Source: Flavobacteriaceae bacterium (GTDB lineage: Bacteria; Bacteroidota; Bacteroidia; Flavobacteriales; Flavobacteriaceae). Taken from it: a stretch of 64,000 nt of DNA. Below the pieces are notes generated by a model, which saw nothing but the letters and a program-made list of their open reading frames with translations, was not told where the DNA came from and searched no databases. The translations under genes were made by a program, and so were the position numbers. Of the stretch, positions 1 to 9,340 are shown in pieces (the first letter of the stretch is position 1; each line of letters begins with the position of its first letter). Location of the stretch: assembly GCA_025800395.1 (NCBI GenBank), contig JAOXRU010000075.1, positions 1 through 64,000 on the forward strand. The letters run 5' to 3'.

Positions 1-57
1 GGCACCGCCTTCACCAAATAGATTCTTGCCCGACATAAATTGATCAAGCACTTTTTT
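1..57 (-). pseudogene. Fragment possibly from a second IS256-type transposase, cut by window edge
   Basis: Read leftward from position 57, the edge encodes KKVLDQFMSGKNLFGEGGA in one open frame that runs off the window; a TAG stands at 58-60 just before it. The phrase resembles the N-terminal part of some Bacteroidota IS256-family transposases, where such a segment precedes the 'ALEGEMDSHL' region. Only 19 codons are visible, so this is a resemblance and not a firm assignment. It abuts the end of the neighbouring insertion sequence, so that element may have landed in or beside it. Confidence 0.3.
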
Positions 58-86
58 CTAGGACTATCGCATTAAGTGTCTAAGTT

Positions 87-122
87 AAAAAATATCGGGG
101 GTCATGACCCCCGATATTTTTT
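87..122. terminator. Perfect 36-bp palindrome inside the IS left end
   Basis: The arms AAAAAATATCGGGGGTCA (87-104) and its exact complement (105-122) form a GC-cored hairpin flanked by A and T runs, so it can act as a bidirectional rho-independent terminator. It lies between the left inverted repeat and the transposase start. Known insertion sequences use such hairpins to block transcription entering from outside; that role is inferred here. Confidence 0.7.
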
Positions 123-147
123 GTTTAACTTTAAATTTTTATACACA

Positions 148-1344
148 ATGAGAAAAGACGATTTATTATCCGACGAATTTTTAAAACAGTTTAAAACTGG
201 AGATGAACTTTCCGCATTTTTGAAGCAAATTCAAAAACGAGGTATAGAAAAAATGCTGGAAGGGGAGCTAGATGGACATTTGGATTATAGCAAACATGAA
301 AAATCATCCAACAAAAACTCCAGGAATGGCTATTCTTCTAAAAAAATTAAAACCTCCTTTGGAGAATCTGAGATTTCGGTTCCTAGAGATCGGGATGCTA
401 GTTTTAATCCCATCATAGTGCCTAAACGAGGTAATATGGTGGATGGCATCGAGAATGTTATTGTTTCTCTTTACGCCAAAGGAATGAGTAATGCAGATAT
501 CGAAGAACAAATTAGAGAGGTTTACAATTTTGATGTTTCTACCTCTACTATTTCTAGAATAACCGATAAGATAGCCAATGATATTGTTGCCTGGCAAAAC
601 AGGCCCTTAGAACCCGTTTATCTTATTGTTTGGATGGATGGCATTGTGTTTAAAGTTCGGGAGAACTCTAAGGTCATCAATAAAACCGTGTACATCGCTG
701 TAGGATTGCGTAGAGACGGCAAAAAGGAAGTGTTAGGTCTATGGCTAGGAAAGAATGAAACTGCTGCCTTTTGGATGCGTGTACTCACTGATATCAGAGC
801 TCGTGGCACAGAAGACATTCTTATCACTGCTACAGACAATCTGAATGGGTTTACGGACACCATTAAAAACGTTTTTCCAGAATCTAAAACCCAAATATGT
901 GTAGTGCATCAAATTAGAAATGCATCGCGTTATGTGGTATGGAAAGACAAGAAAGCCTTTACAGCCGACATGAAACATATTTATAATGCACCTAACCAAG
1001 ACGCAGCTAAAGCCGCTTTAGAGGACTTTGCTAACAAATGGAATGACAAGTATTCTTATGCCATTAAAAGCTGGCAAGACAACTGGGAAGAACTAACGGT
1101 CTTTTATGAGTTCCCCATCGAGATAAGAAAAATCATTTACACCACTAATCTGATAGAAAATCTAAATGGGAAAATTAGAAAATATACCAAAAACAAACTT
1201 TCATTCCCTACCGATGATGCTGTGATGAAATCCGTATATTTGGCTATCAGAGAAGCGACCAAAAAATGGTCGATGCCCATTAGAAATTGGGGCATCATTC
1301 TAAATCAGTTTCTAACGATCTATGAAAAAAGGGTCCGACTTTAA
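148..1344 (+). CDS. IS256-family transposase, intact
   Basis: Catalyses copy-out transposition of the surrounding element. The DDE triad is visible: Asp164 in WMDG, Asp230 in ATDN and Glu337 in TNLIENLN, with spacing typical of the family; the N-terminal part carries the '[12 protein letters not shown]' segment. I start it at the ATG at 148 (MRKDDLL). The open frame reaches back to a GTG at 76, but those codons run through the terminal repeat and the 36-bp palindrome and are unlikely to be translated. The product is 398 residues, near the family norm. No stop or frameshift is seen, so the element is probably still active. Confidence 0.93.
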   Translation: MRKDDLLSDEFLKQFKTGDELSAFLKQIQKRGIEKMLEGELDGHLDYSKHEKSSNKNSRNGYSSKKIKTSFGESEISVPRDRDASFNPIIVPKRGNMVDGIENVIVSLYAKGMSNADIEEQIREVYNFDVSTSTISRITDKIANDIVAWQNRPLEPVYLIVWMDGIVFKVRENSKVINKTVYIAVGLRRDGKKEVLGLWLGKNETAAFWMRVLTDIRARGTEDILITATDNLNGFTDTIKNVFPESKTQICVVHQIRNASRYVVWKDKKAFTADMKHIYNAPNQDAAKAALEDFANKWNDKYSYAIKSWQDNWEELTVFYEFPIEIRKIIYTTNLIENLNGKIRKYTKNKLSFPTDDAVMKSVYLAIREATKKWSMPIRNWGIILNQFLTIYEKRVRL

Positions 1345-1394
1345 GTAAAAGTCAAACCCTCGATAAATTTTGTTTACACAGTTTACGGGATAGT

Positions 1395-1556
1395 GTCGAT
1401 GTGGATTTAATATTTAACACCAATGGAAGTTGGATGCGTTCTGGAAATCCCTGTACTGTGGAAGACCCTATATCTTTTGTAGGCAATATGCTATCTAGAG
1501 AAGCGGTTTGTTATAATGTGGTATGGGTCTCGCAAACCCGATTTTTACCCTTATAA
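1395..1556 (+). pseudogene. Possible 3' remnant of an interrupted gene
   Basis: Immediately right of the IS an open frame of 53 codons runs to a TAA at 1554-1556 with protein-like composition (for example FNTNGSWMRSGNP). It has no start codon of its own and matches nothing I recognise. It may be the tail of a gene broken by the insertion, or a chance frame. Confidence 0.25.
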
Positions 1557-1652
1557 CCCTATAACTATCTCCAAAATTTAAACTTTACACTTCCAACTTT
1601 AAATACGTATAACTTTTTAACCCTATAACCTTTTCACCATATAACCTTTTTT
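1551..1652. repeat. Low-complexity repeats of (T)ATAACC
   Basis: The unit TAACCCTATAAC occurs twice (around 1553 and 1617), and shorter ATAACC/ATAACTT units fill the space between. The stretch separates the IS-flank remnant from the nrdA terminator and contains no gene. Confidence 0.5.
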
Positions 1653-1657
1653 CCAGC

Positions 1658-1692
1658 AAAAAAAACGCCCCACAACCATTGGTTGTAGGGCG
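1658..1692 (-). terminator. Rho-independent terminator after nrdA
   Basis: Stem CGCCC-CACAACC paired with GGTTGT-A-GGGCG, one mismatch, short AT loop. On the minus strand it is followed by a run of eight T. It sits 24 bp past the nrdA stop and would end the nrdB-nrdA transcript. Confidence 0.85.
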
Positions 1693-1716
1693 CAAATTTT
1701 TATAATCAAGAAAAGA

Positions 1717-3504
1717 CTATGCCTCGCAACTGCTACATATCTTTTGTTGTTTAAACTGTTGTGCGGCATTCATACTATGCTGATAGTAGAGCGATTTCAA
1801 TCCCATTTCCCATGCAGTTATATGCACCTTATTGATGTCCTTTATAGGCATATCCGGATGCACGATTATATTTACAGACTGTCCTTGGTCTATAAAGGCC
1901 TGGCGGGCTGCCGCCTGATACACCACATCCATCTGATTGAGCTCCGAATAGGTTTTGAATACCTCTTTCTCTTGCGCACTCAAAAAGTCCAAATGCTGTA
2001 CCGATCCATCTCTATCGCGCACACTACGCCATACCTCGTTGGTATTTTGCCCTTTTGCTTCTAGCAATTGTTCCAAATACGGATTCTTGATGGTCGTTTT
2101 TATTTTGGCAATATCCTTTACGTATATATTGGACCATATCGGCTCTATTCCCTGAGAAACCTGCCCCAGTATAAAGGCAGAAGAAGTGGTAGGCGCTACG
2201 GCATTTAGGGTCGTATTGCGACGTCCATAGCCTTGGAGCACTTTTGGCTCTCCAAACTTAGCTGCCAATTCCTCCGAAGCCTTATAGGATTTGGCTTGTA
2301 GGGTTTTAAATATAGCGTGGTTGAGATCGTATGCTTCTTTGCTGTCAAAAGACAACATCTTGGACTGCAATAGCGAATGCCAACCCAATACACCCAATCC
2401 CAATGCGCGATTGTCTTTGGCAAAATTATAAGCGCGTTCCATAAACAGGAAGGTTTGCTTGTCTTCTCTATCTTGTGAATCGCGATATACTTCCAATTTC
2501 TCCAAAAACTCGGTGATCACCGCATCCAAAAAGCACACCATGGTCTCTACCGCATCGGTATCTTTCCATTTGTCGAAATGCAATACATTCATACTCGACA
2601 ATACACATACAAAACTCCAATCGTTGTTGGATGGCAACATGATCTCCGTACAAAGATTACTCGCCAATATCGGCATTTGCTTATCTTTATATACATCGGC
2701 TGCGCCATTGTTGGCATTATCGGAGAAAAAGATATACGGATACCCCATTTCTTTTCTACGCTGTAGTACCTTTGCCCATACTTTTCGTTTGTCTACATCC
2801 CCGTCTATCATGGCACGCATCCAATCGCTCTCTACAGTCACCCCATGGGTAAGCTGTTGTATCGGATTTCCTTCGGTACCTATTTCCAAAAACTCCAATA
2901 TATCTGGATGCGATATCGGTAGATAAGGCGAAAAACGCCCCCTACGTACCGAACCCTGACTTACCACATCTACCATGGATTCGAACAACTGCATGATGTG
3001 CACTGCACCAGAAGCCTGACCATTGTTTTTTACTGCAGCACCTCTGTGGCGAATTTTTCCAAAATAACCCGAAGTTCCCCCACCGAGCTTCGACATCATA
3101 CCTACTTCCGATTGGGTGTACAATATGTTGCCCATATCGTCGTCTATATGCGATCCAAAGCAACTGATCGGCAATCCGCGCTCCTTTCCAAAATTGGACC
3201 ATACTGGAGAAGCCAACGAATAAAAACCTTCCGACATATAACCATAAAATTTGTCGGCATATCCCTCGATTTGCAAAATCTGTTCTGCTCGTTCTGCTAT
3301 CTCTCGGATACGCTGCTCTGGGGTAGTGCCCGGTATCAAATATCCCGACTCCAAAAACTTGCGACTAAATTCGTTCAACCACTCAAAGCCTTGTTGTTGT
3401 TCTTTCTGCTTTTGCAAACTCGCTTTTCGGGCTTGCAATAGCTGGTCTTGTAAGGAGGTAGTTTCTTGTGTTGTGGTTTGGTTTTCTAGTGTTCTTTGTT
3501 TCAT
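1717..3504 (-). CDS. nrdA: Ribonucleoside-diphosphate reductase, large (alpha) subunit
   Basis: Reduces ribonucleotides to deoxyribonucleotides in the cytoplasm together with NrdB. Class I landmarks are visible: Cys115 (LPISCFG) and Cys300 (WSFVC) as the redox pair, the thiyl site with Asn283, Cys285 and Glu287 in NLCTE, the paired Tyr573-Tyr574 of the radical pathway, and a C-terminal CSSC for re-reduction. At 595 residues it is short because the usual N-terminal ATP-cone is missing; that domain is found on the neighbouring NrdB instead. It follows nrdB after a single base, so the two are co-transcribed and probably translationally coupled. Confidence 0.95.
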   Translation of the reverse strand: MKQRTLENQTTTQETTSLQDQLLQARKASLQKQKEQQQGFEWLNEFSRKFLESGYLIPGTTPEQRIREIAERAEQILQIEGYADKFYGYMSEGFYSLASPVWSNFGKERGLPISCFGSHIDDDMGNILYTQSEVGMMSKLGGGTSGYFGKIRHRGAAVKNNGQASGAVHIMQLFESMVDVVSQGSVRRGRFSPYLPISHPDILEFLEIGTEGNPIQQLTHGVTVESDWMRAMIDGDVDKRKVWAKVLQRRKEMGYPYIFFSDNANNGAADVYKDKQMPILASNLCTEIMLPSNNDWSFVCVLSSMNVLHFDKWKDTDAVETMVCFLDAVITEFLEKLEVYRDSQDREDKQTFLFMERAYNFAKDNRALGLGVLGWHSLLQSKMLSFDSKEAYDLNHAIFKTLQAKSYKASEELAAKFGEPKVLQGYGRRNTTLNAVAPTTSSAFILGQVSQGIEPIWSNIYVKDIAKIKTTIKNPYLEQLLEAKGQNTNEVWRSVRDRDGSVQHLDFLSAQEKEVFKTYSELNQMDVVYQAAARQAFIDQGQSVNIIVHPDMPIKDINKVHITAWEMGLKSLYYQHSMNAAQQFKQQKICSSCEA

Positions 3505-3505
3505 A

Positions 3506-4780
3506 TTAAAATAAATCGTCGCTGGTTATACTTTGGGTTCTTTTGCTGTAGTTTATAGAGCGTTTCACAAAGAAATCGCCGTGCTTGGTACCGATGATCT
3601 CATCGTCAAACCATTCGGTTTTTGACAATATTTCCTCGTCTATCTCAAATATCTTTCCGATACCGATACTCTCGAGGGAATTGTTGAATCGGTTTTTGAT
3701 AAACATATCGATCACCTCCTTGGGTAAAAAGTCGAGCTCGCCTTCCTCAAATATCCAATCGATCAATTGACTTTCGGATAGGTAAGCCTCTTTACACACT
3801 TGTTGTATCATTTTTTCATAATCCTCATCAAACCACTCTGGGTTTTCCTTCTTGATAATGGCAATGATATCGATACCAAAATCACCGTGTATCTGCTCCT
3901 CCTTAGAGGTTGCCTCTACCACATTGGATATGCCCTTCAGCATGTTTTTGTGCTTATTGAAGGCCATGATGATCAAAAACTGAGAAAACAAAGACACATG
4001 CTCTATAAACAAAGAGAAAAGCAATATCGATTCTGCATATTCTTTGTTGCTATCGCTTTTGGCATTCTTTAAAGCACCTTCCAAATACTGCACCCGCTTC
4101 ATGATAACAGGCTTCTTTTTCAAATTCTCAAACTCCTCATTCAGCCCCAATATCTCCAACAAATGCGAGTAGGCATCGTGATGTCGTACCTCACTCTCGG
4201 CAAAGGTAGAGCCTACCGAACCAATCTCTGGCTTGGGCATACGATGGTAAATATCGCCCCAAAAGGTCTTTACCGCTACCTCTATCTGAGATATGGCAAG
4301 CATGGTATTCTTTATCGCACTCTTCTCTACTTGGGTCAACCTCGATTTGAAATCTTGTATATCGCTGGTAAAGTTAAACTCGGTATGTATCCAATAAGAA
4401 TGACGTATGGCAGATACATACTCGTAAAGTTCCGGATACTCATAAGGCTTCAAATTGATGCGCTTCTCAAAAATATTGGTCTCCCGCATCTGCGCACGCC
4501 TATTGCGATAGATGATATAGGCCTTGGCAGCGCCATGAAAAGCACTCTCCATCAGCTGATCTTCCACCACATCTTGCACCTCCTCCACTGTAGGAATGTA
4601 CTGGGCGTCTTTTTGCTTTCTCTCTAGCAAAATTTCATGCACTTTATTGGAAATATTTTCGGCATCCTCTGTACTGCCGTGCTCCACCGCTTTCATGGCC
4701 TTAAATATGGCCCGAGCGATCTTCTCCCTGTCGAAGGGTTTGGTGCTAAAATTTCTTTTAACGATATGTGTGATCTGCAT
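3506..4780 (-). CDS. nrdB: Ribonucleotide reductase small (beta) subunit with N-terminal ATP-cone
   Basis: Generates the radical used by NrdA. Residues 1 to about 95 form an ATP-cone (ITHIVKRNFSTKPFDREKI, then VEEVQDVVEDQL), the allosteric domain normally carried by NrdA. The ferritin-like core follows, with metal ligands Glu134, Glu197, His200, Glu260, Glu295 and His298 and the radical tyrosine Tyr204. The 424-residue length fits core plus cone. This swapped layout is known from Leeuwenhoekiella blandensis, where dATP inhibits through NrdB; the same mode of control is inferred here. It is the first gene of the nrdB-nrdA operon. Confidence 0.95.
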   Translation of the reverse strand: MQITHIVKRNFSTKPFDREKIARAIFKAMKAVEHGSTEDAENISNKVHEILLERKQKDAQYIPTVEEVQDVVEDQLMESAFHGAAKAYIIYRNRRAQMRETNIFEKRINLKPYEYPELYEYVSAIRHSYWIHTEFNFTSDIQDFKSRLTQVEKSAIKNTMLAISQIEVAVKTFWGDIYHRMPKPEIGSVGSTFAESEVRHHDAYSHLLEILGLNEEFENLKKKPVIMKRVQYLEGALKNAKSDSNKEYAESILLFSLFIEHVSLFSQFLIIMAFNKHKNMLKGISNVVEATSKEEQIHGDFGIDIIAIIKKENPEWFDEDYEKMIQQVCKEAYLSESQLIDWIFEEGELDFLPKEVIDMFIKNRFNNSLESIGIGKIFEIDEEILSKTEWFDDEIIGTKHGDFFVKRSINYSKRTQSITSDDLF

Positions 4781-5099
4781 ACAAATTGAATTTGGAAGTG
4801 TTCTAAAAAATAGAAATGTAAAATTCCCAATTTTTTAAACTTACCCGACGTAGACCGTTATATATTTCTCAACACGGTTATTAACAGAAACAAATACTTG
4901 TTTGACCTACAGTGTATTATGCGCAAAATAAAAATTCCTCAAAAAAACATACAAAAGCAGTTCTCGCCTCCAAAAAAATCGGCTAGTTTCTTTAAAAACC
5001 TAGGCTAAGACGACTTTTTGTGACCAAAAAAAATCGGTAAAAAAAGAACAATTTATTTTTTTATCTATAATTTTTTACCCCAATTATACGCCATAAATG
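4781..5099. other. Intergenic region upstream of nrdB
   Basis: AT-rich and without a credible gene. It must hold the nrdB promoter. I looked for an NrdR-type dyad and did not find a convincing one. Confidence 0.5.
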
Positions 5100-5461
5100 T
5101 AGCCGAAATGGAACATTGCTTTGTGGACTTTTTATACCGGCTAGCAACCCAAAATCCTTCCAATTTTTATAAGCCGGGATTTGGTGTCTTTGGAACTGCG
5201 TTTCTAAATCGCTTGACTACATATTTTTGTAGGTAAAATCTTTCTTTTTTAAATGTGCTTTGATACAGCGAAATATCCTCAATTGGCAATAGTGTGCTTT
5301 ACTGCTGTTGTAGGTGCATTGTTTACATCTATTCGCTCTCTTACAAGGTGTGCTATTCTACGTAAGTTTGATACAAATTATTTGCGCAAAAGCTTTAGGC
5401 ATAGTGAGATTGGATCTAAAAAAACATGGCCCAAACCCTGAATACCGTTTCTAGTTCGAAA
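5100..5461. repeat. Diverged dispersed repeat, copy A
   Basis: The last ~70 bp (5390-5461) align with 30089-30161, sharing the 17-mer GCATAGTGAGATTGGAT (5399-5415) and the flanking AAACCCT-AATACC-TTTCTA words. A second shared block near 5119 (CTTTGTGGA, then CGGC-AGCA) matches sequence near 29979. Copy B is shorter between these blocks. There is no open frame of quality in either copy, so this may be the remains of a mobile element or a repeated non-coding unit. Confidence 0.5.
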
Positions 5462-5465
5462 TGGT

Positions 5466-6296
5466 TTAATTTTTAAAATCTTGGACAAGGTATTGGGCAT
5501 TTGCTGGTGTCATTCTGCCGAGACCTAAAATTATCCAGTCGATGTTTCCTTTAAAAGGATACGTGCCTGCACTGGAGAAACCGATGTTTATATTGTTGTT
5601 GTTACCGGCATAATTATCTATGCTAAATGTTTCGAGATTTATAGTGGTTTCTGGGCCGTTGTTTAGTTGTACGTAGAAATTATTGTCGCCAATAGGGGGG
5701 GTGAAGCCTTCGTATCTGTAATATAAAACATTCCAAACATTGGCTTTTACTTCGATATTGGTGTCTTTTACAATATTGCTGTTTTTGGTTCTCATGCTTA
5801 TCTTACCGTTCCAAACCATTAAGTCTAAAAACCTTGGGTTAAGTCCAAATGAAAGCAATGTATAGGTGAGAGCTTCGTTTGGATCTTGGATGATCTTAAA
5901 TTTAATTGCACCAGAAAAATAACGTTGCTGCGCTAATCCGCCTTGTTTGGCATTTATGAGTTGTACTCTGTTTTTTTCGAAATCGTTGGGCGTAGCTGTT
6001 TTGTCTATCACAAGACCGTCTTGGTTATAATGGAATCCTACTCCATGAATAAACCAATTGCCACTTCTGCCTGGTATGCCTTTACCAACGGCATTTGTTC
6101 CGTTCTGGACAAAATCCCAAAAACCTATAGTGCCAGAAAAAGTATCGTCTGGAGCCACGGGATCTGGTTGTGCAATATTTGTTGGATCTGCTGGTTCTGA
6201 TGGATTGTCGTCGTTATTACCACATGCGGTAAAACAAATAGCTGTTGTAATAACCAATGCTAAAACCAGTGTTATTGTCTTCTTGTTCATCTTCAT
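5466..6296 (-). CDS. Lipoprotein with a LamG/concanavalin-like beta-sandwich
   Basis: A 276-residue protein with a lipoprotein signal peptide: charged start, hydrophobic stretch, then FTAC, with the acylated Cys at about residue 26. An acidic Asn/Asp/Pro-rich tether follows. The remainder alternates short beta strands with Trp and aromatic residues (GFWDFVQNG, GAIKFKI, WNVLYYRYEG, GNIDWIILG), as in laminin-G or pentraxin-like folds that bind glycans. Probably surface-exposed or outer-membrane anchored. I recognise no enzyme motif. The start could also be the second Met (MNKK). Confidence 0.7.
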   Translation of the reverse strand: MKMNKKTITLVLALVITTAICFTACGNNDDNPSEPADPTNIAQPDPVAPDDTFSGTIGFWDFVQNGTNAVGKGIPGRSGNWFIHGVGFHYNQDGLVIDKTATPNDFEKNRVQLINAKQGGLAQQRYFSGAIKFKIIQDPNEALTYTLLSFGLNPRFLDLMVWNGKISMRTKNSNIVKDTNIEVKANVWNVLYYRYEGFTPPIGDNNFYVQLNNGPETTINLETFSIDNYAGNNNNINIGFSSAGTYPFKGNIDWIILGLGRMTPANAQYLVQDFKN

Positions 6297-6365
6297 TTAA
6301 TTTTTTTTTAAAAAGGCGCAAAAATAGTTTGTTTTTATTACGTGGGCAAGGTTTTTTGAGGGACG

Positions 6366-6480
6366 CAAAAGGGGGGGCGCAAGGATTAAGGGGCGCAATG
6401 AATTGCGCCCATACGGATTGCGCCCAAACGGATTGCAAGCGTACGTTTCTTGGGTTGGGGGCGTTCGGATTGCGCCCGTA
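6366..6480. repeat. Cluster of GCGCAAT/ATTGCGC palindromic units
   Basis: The clearest unit is GGGCGCAATGAATTGCGCCC at 6391-6410, with 9-bp perfect arms and a 2-nt loop. Further right, CGGATTGCGCCC recurs twice in degraded form. The same core appears as a longer palindrome at 14980-15023. The cluster lies between two leftward genes and resembles REP-type dispersed palindromes. Confidence 0.6.
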
Positions 6481-6503
6481 CAGCCGCCCAAAACAACTTT
6501 CTA

Positions 6504-7235
6504 CTAGTTGTTGGCAAGTTGCTGCTTTAAATCTTCTAAATGCCCACTGCCGTAAAGCAGTACTATCTTGTTGCTCTTGCTCTGTGCGATAAACTCTTTT
6601 AATATGGTATTGCGATAGCCAACCACATAGGTTTTTCTAAATTCTGTTTTGCTGGTACTGCCCTGGTAACAGGGATAGCTAAACTGGGTAAGGGGTGTTG
6701 CTATATCGCAACTGTCTAATTCTATGGCTCCGTGCTCTTTTTCGTACTTGTCTACTAGTTGTTGTACGCTAACATCTGCCGCTACTGCCTGTAGAGAATC
6801 TACGCCCATTTTGGAGACTTTGGGCTGGTTGGTGAGCAAGTGTCTGCCCTTGTACTTATACCTGCCCAAAAGCACTTTTTGCACCGTATCGTAATAGGGA
6901 ATGTTGAGCGATACGCCTAGCATTCTACGCAACTTGCGATCGTTGGTGTCTTGCGCCTCTTTAGATAGGTTGTTATTGGGATGTACCCCTTCATAATACA
7001 CTACAAAGCCTTGTTTTTGCAAGGAATCTAAGGTTTTGCCTACTTGCTTATAAAACAGCGGACGCCCAATATGGTGCATGGGTAAAAAGAGGACTTCTTT
7101 GTCTGTTACTTCCAACGGAATTAACCGCACTTGGGTGTCGAAAGCATGCATTCTTTTCAAAGCTTTGTTTACTAGTATGGATTTGCAAGAGAATAATCCG
7201 AAAAGCAGAAAGAAATAGAGAAACAATCTTCGCAT
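6504..7235 (-). CDS. Lipoprotein of TraB/ChaN-like type (tentative)
   Basis: A 243-residue protein with an N-terminal signal ending in LFSC, a lipoprotein cleavage site at about residue 17. Motifs VVYYEGVHP (about 80) and VLLYGSGHLEDL near the C-terminus match the pattern of TraB/PrgY and ChaN-like proteins, in which conserved Glu and His residues near these positions are thought to bind a metal or haem. No substrate can be named. It is probably a separate leftward unit, with the palindrome cluster downstream. Confidence 0.5.
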   Translation of the reverse strand: MRRLFLYFFLLFGLFSCKSILVNKALKRMHAFDTQVRLIPLEVTDKEVLFLPMHHIGRPLFYKQVGKTLDSLQKQGFVVYYEGVHPNNNLSKEAQDTNDRKLRRMLGVSLNIPYYDTVQKVLLGRYKYKGRHLLTNQPKVSKMGVDSLQAVAADVSVQQLVDKYEKEHGAIELDSCDIATPLTQFSYPCYQGSTSKTEFRKTYVVGYRNTILKEFIAQSKSNKIVLLYGSGHLEDLKQQLANN

Positions 7236-7423
7236 AGGTGGTTAGGTTTTTAGTTTTAGCAAGTGATGCAAGTTTTGTGCCAAGCTTGGCTAATGCGGTA
7301 GATAAAAAATTGTGTTACTACTGGTTTTTCAAAATACATTGACACATTTCTGCTTAGATACCATATAAATGTCCTCCATTTAAAAAAATACGCTACACTA
7401 GCAAAACATCTTATTCTATATCT

Positions 7424-7431
7424 TATTTTTG
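7424..7431 (+). promoter_or_regulatory. TAnnTTTG -7 element before the AraC gene
   Basis: TATTTTTG fits the Bacteroidota -7 consensus and ends only 4 bp before the GTG at 7436. If used, the transcript would be leaderless or begin inside the first codons. Confidence 0.4.
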
Positions 7432-7435
7432 TATT

Positions 7436-8305
7436 GTGACAGAGCAAATTAAAATACATACCCTTTGTGCCAAATTCAACAATCCATTAGTATTGGATTT
7501 TGGTATGAAGTATTTTGGGGACTTACAACACCACCCAAATAACTTACACAGTAGTTTGCCCCATAGCCACGATAGCTATTTTATAAAATACCTCAGCCAC
7601 GGAGAAGGCACGCATACCATAGATTTTGTAGACTACAAAGTGAAACCAGGTGCTTTGTTTTTTCTATCGCCAGGTCAGGTTCACTCTTTTTCTATTAGAG
7701 GCGCCAAGGGTTTTGTAATGTACTTTAAAAAAGAACTTCTGGCCTTTGGAGACCTGCCTTTTTTTAATTACTCTTTTAATTCTCCAGCCCTGTATTGCGA
7801 CTTGCAAAAAAATTCTATAATTGCTCTTTTGATGGAAAAGCTTTATAAGGAGTTTTCCAACGATCTATTACACAAAAACGAACTTATTCAAGTATACCTG
7901 CAAGCATTGGTAATAGAGATAGGACGCTTGTATAAAGCATCGCCACAAACCATAGAACATTGGGCTGGAAGCAAATTTGCCTTATTAAAAAAGCTAGAAG
8001 ACCTCATTGAACAAAACTACAAAGAAACCAGATCGGTTTCTTTCTATGCTAACCAATTACACCTATCGGTTAGACATCTGAACACCATACTAAACGAGAA
8101 TACCAAAACATCTATTTCGAACCTCATAAAAAAAAGACTGCTCACCGAAATAAAAAGAGAATTATTGTATACCAACAAAAGCATACGTGAAATAGCTTAC
8201 GATTTTAACTTTAACGATCCTTCTTATTTTCACAAGTTTTTTAAGAAAAATACCCAGCAAACCCCGGAGGCTTTTAGGTTGATATGTAATACTATGTCTA
8301 AATAA
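7436..8305 (+). CDS. AraC-family transcriptional regulator with N-terminal cupin sensor
   Basis: A 289-residue regulator. The N-terminal half has an AraC-type cupin (LPHSHDSYFIKYLSHGEG, then LFFLSPGQVHSF) that usually senses a small molecule. The C-terminal ~100 residues hold two helix-turn-helix units (SVSFYANQLHLSVRHLN and SIREIAYDFNFNDPSYFH-FF). It begins with GTG; a later in-frame ATG at codon 24 would remove the first strand. It is followed in the same direction by the Tat-exported cupin protein, a plausible target. Confidence 0.88.
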   Translation: MTEQIKIHTLCAKFNNPLVLDFGMKYFGDLQHHPNNLHSSLPHSHDSYFIKYLSHGEGTHTIDFVDYKVKPGALFFLSPGQVHSFSIRGAKGFVMYFKKELLAFGDLPFFNYSFNSPALYCDLQKNSIIALLMEKLYKEFSNDLLHKNELIQVYLQALVIEIGRLYKASPQTIEHWAGSKFALLKKLEDLIEQNYKETRSVSFYANQLHLSVRHLNTILNENTKTSISNLIKKRLLTEIKRELLYTNKSIREIAYDFNFNDPSYFHKFFKKNTQQTPEAFRLICNTMSK

Positions 8306-8427
8306 TACCAGTTATTGTTTGAAATTACTGTAATAAACACCACCTCCCAAAAGTACACTTCTTACACCATATTGTGCCATACATCTGGGGGGTTATATCC
8401 GAAATTTGCGGTATAAACCTAAAAGAT

Positions 8428-9186
8428 ATGGAAAACAACAACAGCAGAAGAAAGTTCTTTGGTCAGGCCTTGGCGGTTTTGGCCCTATCGTCTACATTTA
8501 CCTATGCACAACATACCGATTTTTGGAAACGTAGTCCTACCTCGGATCTAAACATACTGTTTGCAGAACTAGACAAACTTACCAAAACATTTCTCCAAGG
8601 ACATGTATCGGGTGAAGAATGGATCTATTATTTCGATAAGCTTATGAAAAGGCACTGGAAAAAAGATACCATACAAGATCTTCTTACTTTAATTGATTTT
8701 GAGAAAGTAGCCAAGCATTACGATTTTACCAAAAAAGGAAGATCGCATTACGAGGTACAAACTCCGCTATTGTACGAAAAAGGGAACCAAAAAATACACA
8801 CCAAACTTATAGGTATATCTAATGGCCATAACGTTCCGCCACATGCACACGAAAATATGGGCAGTACTTCTATTGTGCTCTCTGGGAATGTTCGGGTACG
8901 CAGTTACGATCGGGTTGAGACCAATGCAGACGGACTACTTATTCGCCCACTTACAGACCAGCACCAAACGGTAGGCGATTGGTCTAGCATCTCTTCCGAA
9001 AAATCGAACATTCATTGGTTTAACACCATGAACTCGGATGTATTTCTATTAAATGTAAACGTAGAAGGCATAAGTGGTAAAGCCACACCTGGAATTCGCA
9101 TAGATCCGAAGCCAATATCTCCCGATACTGGATTAATAGACGCCAAATACCTTAGCAAACAAGAGGCAGAGGAAAAATATGGGTAA
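8428..9186 (+). CDS. Tat-exported cupin-fold protein
   Basis: I start this at the ATG at 8428, which gives a twin-arginine signal SRRKFFGQALAVLALSS and a cleavage site near FTYAQ; the open frame reaches back to 8374. The mature part contains a cupin core with possible metal ligands in HNVPPHAHENMGS and a later HWF. The closest broad family is cupin_2-like periplasmic proteins; the substrate is unknown. It follows the AraC regulator on the same strand with a 122-bp gap, so it may be its target. Confidence 0.65.
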   Translation: MENNNSRRKFFGQALAVLALSSTFTYAQHTDFWKRSPTSDLNILFAELDKLTKTFLQGHVSGEEWIYYFDKLMKRHWKKDTIQDLLTLIDFEKVAKHYDFTKKGRSHYEVQTPLLYEKGNQKIHTKLIGISNGHNVPPHAHENMGSTSIVLSGNVRVRSYDRVETNADGLLIRPLTDQHQTVGDWSSISSEKSNIHWFNTMNSDVFLLNVNVEGISGKATPGIRIDPKPISPDTGLIDAKYLSKQEAEEKYG

Positions 9187-9340
9187 GCTTGCGTATAAAG
9201 CAATCATATATAGCCAAATTAAACACTTTTATAAGACTGCTATAAAACATTTTAGGGTTTCTGCACGTACACCCCTTGTTTTAAACCTCCCTTTTAAATA
9301 AAGCGCTTCCCTGCTATTTTAACCAAGTCTGTTTCCGCGG

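Larger units (their letters stand above)
63..1394 (+). mobile_element. IS256-family insertion sequence, about 1.33 kb
   Basis: The ends are imperfect inverted repeats. The left end begins ACTATCGCATTAAGTGTCTAA at 63, and the reverse complement of the right end begins ACTATCCCGTAAACTGTGTA at 1394; they agree at about 16 of the first 20 positions. Between them lies one complete transposase gene. No 8-9 bp target duplication is visible in the flanks (left ...TTTCTAGG, right GTCGATGTGG), so the element or its surroundings may have been rearranged after insertion. Confidence 0.85.

Noticed and set aside
4781-5099. NrdR box upstream of nrdB
   Set aside because: No ACAC-type dyad of adequate quality was found.
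5253-5441. Plus-strand 62-codon open frame
   Set aside because: It lies across the diverged repeat, and copy B does not keep the frame; no family character.
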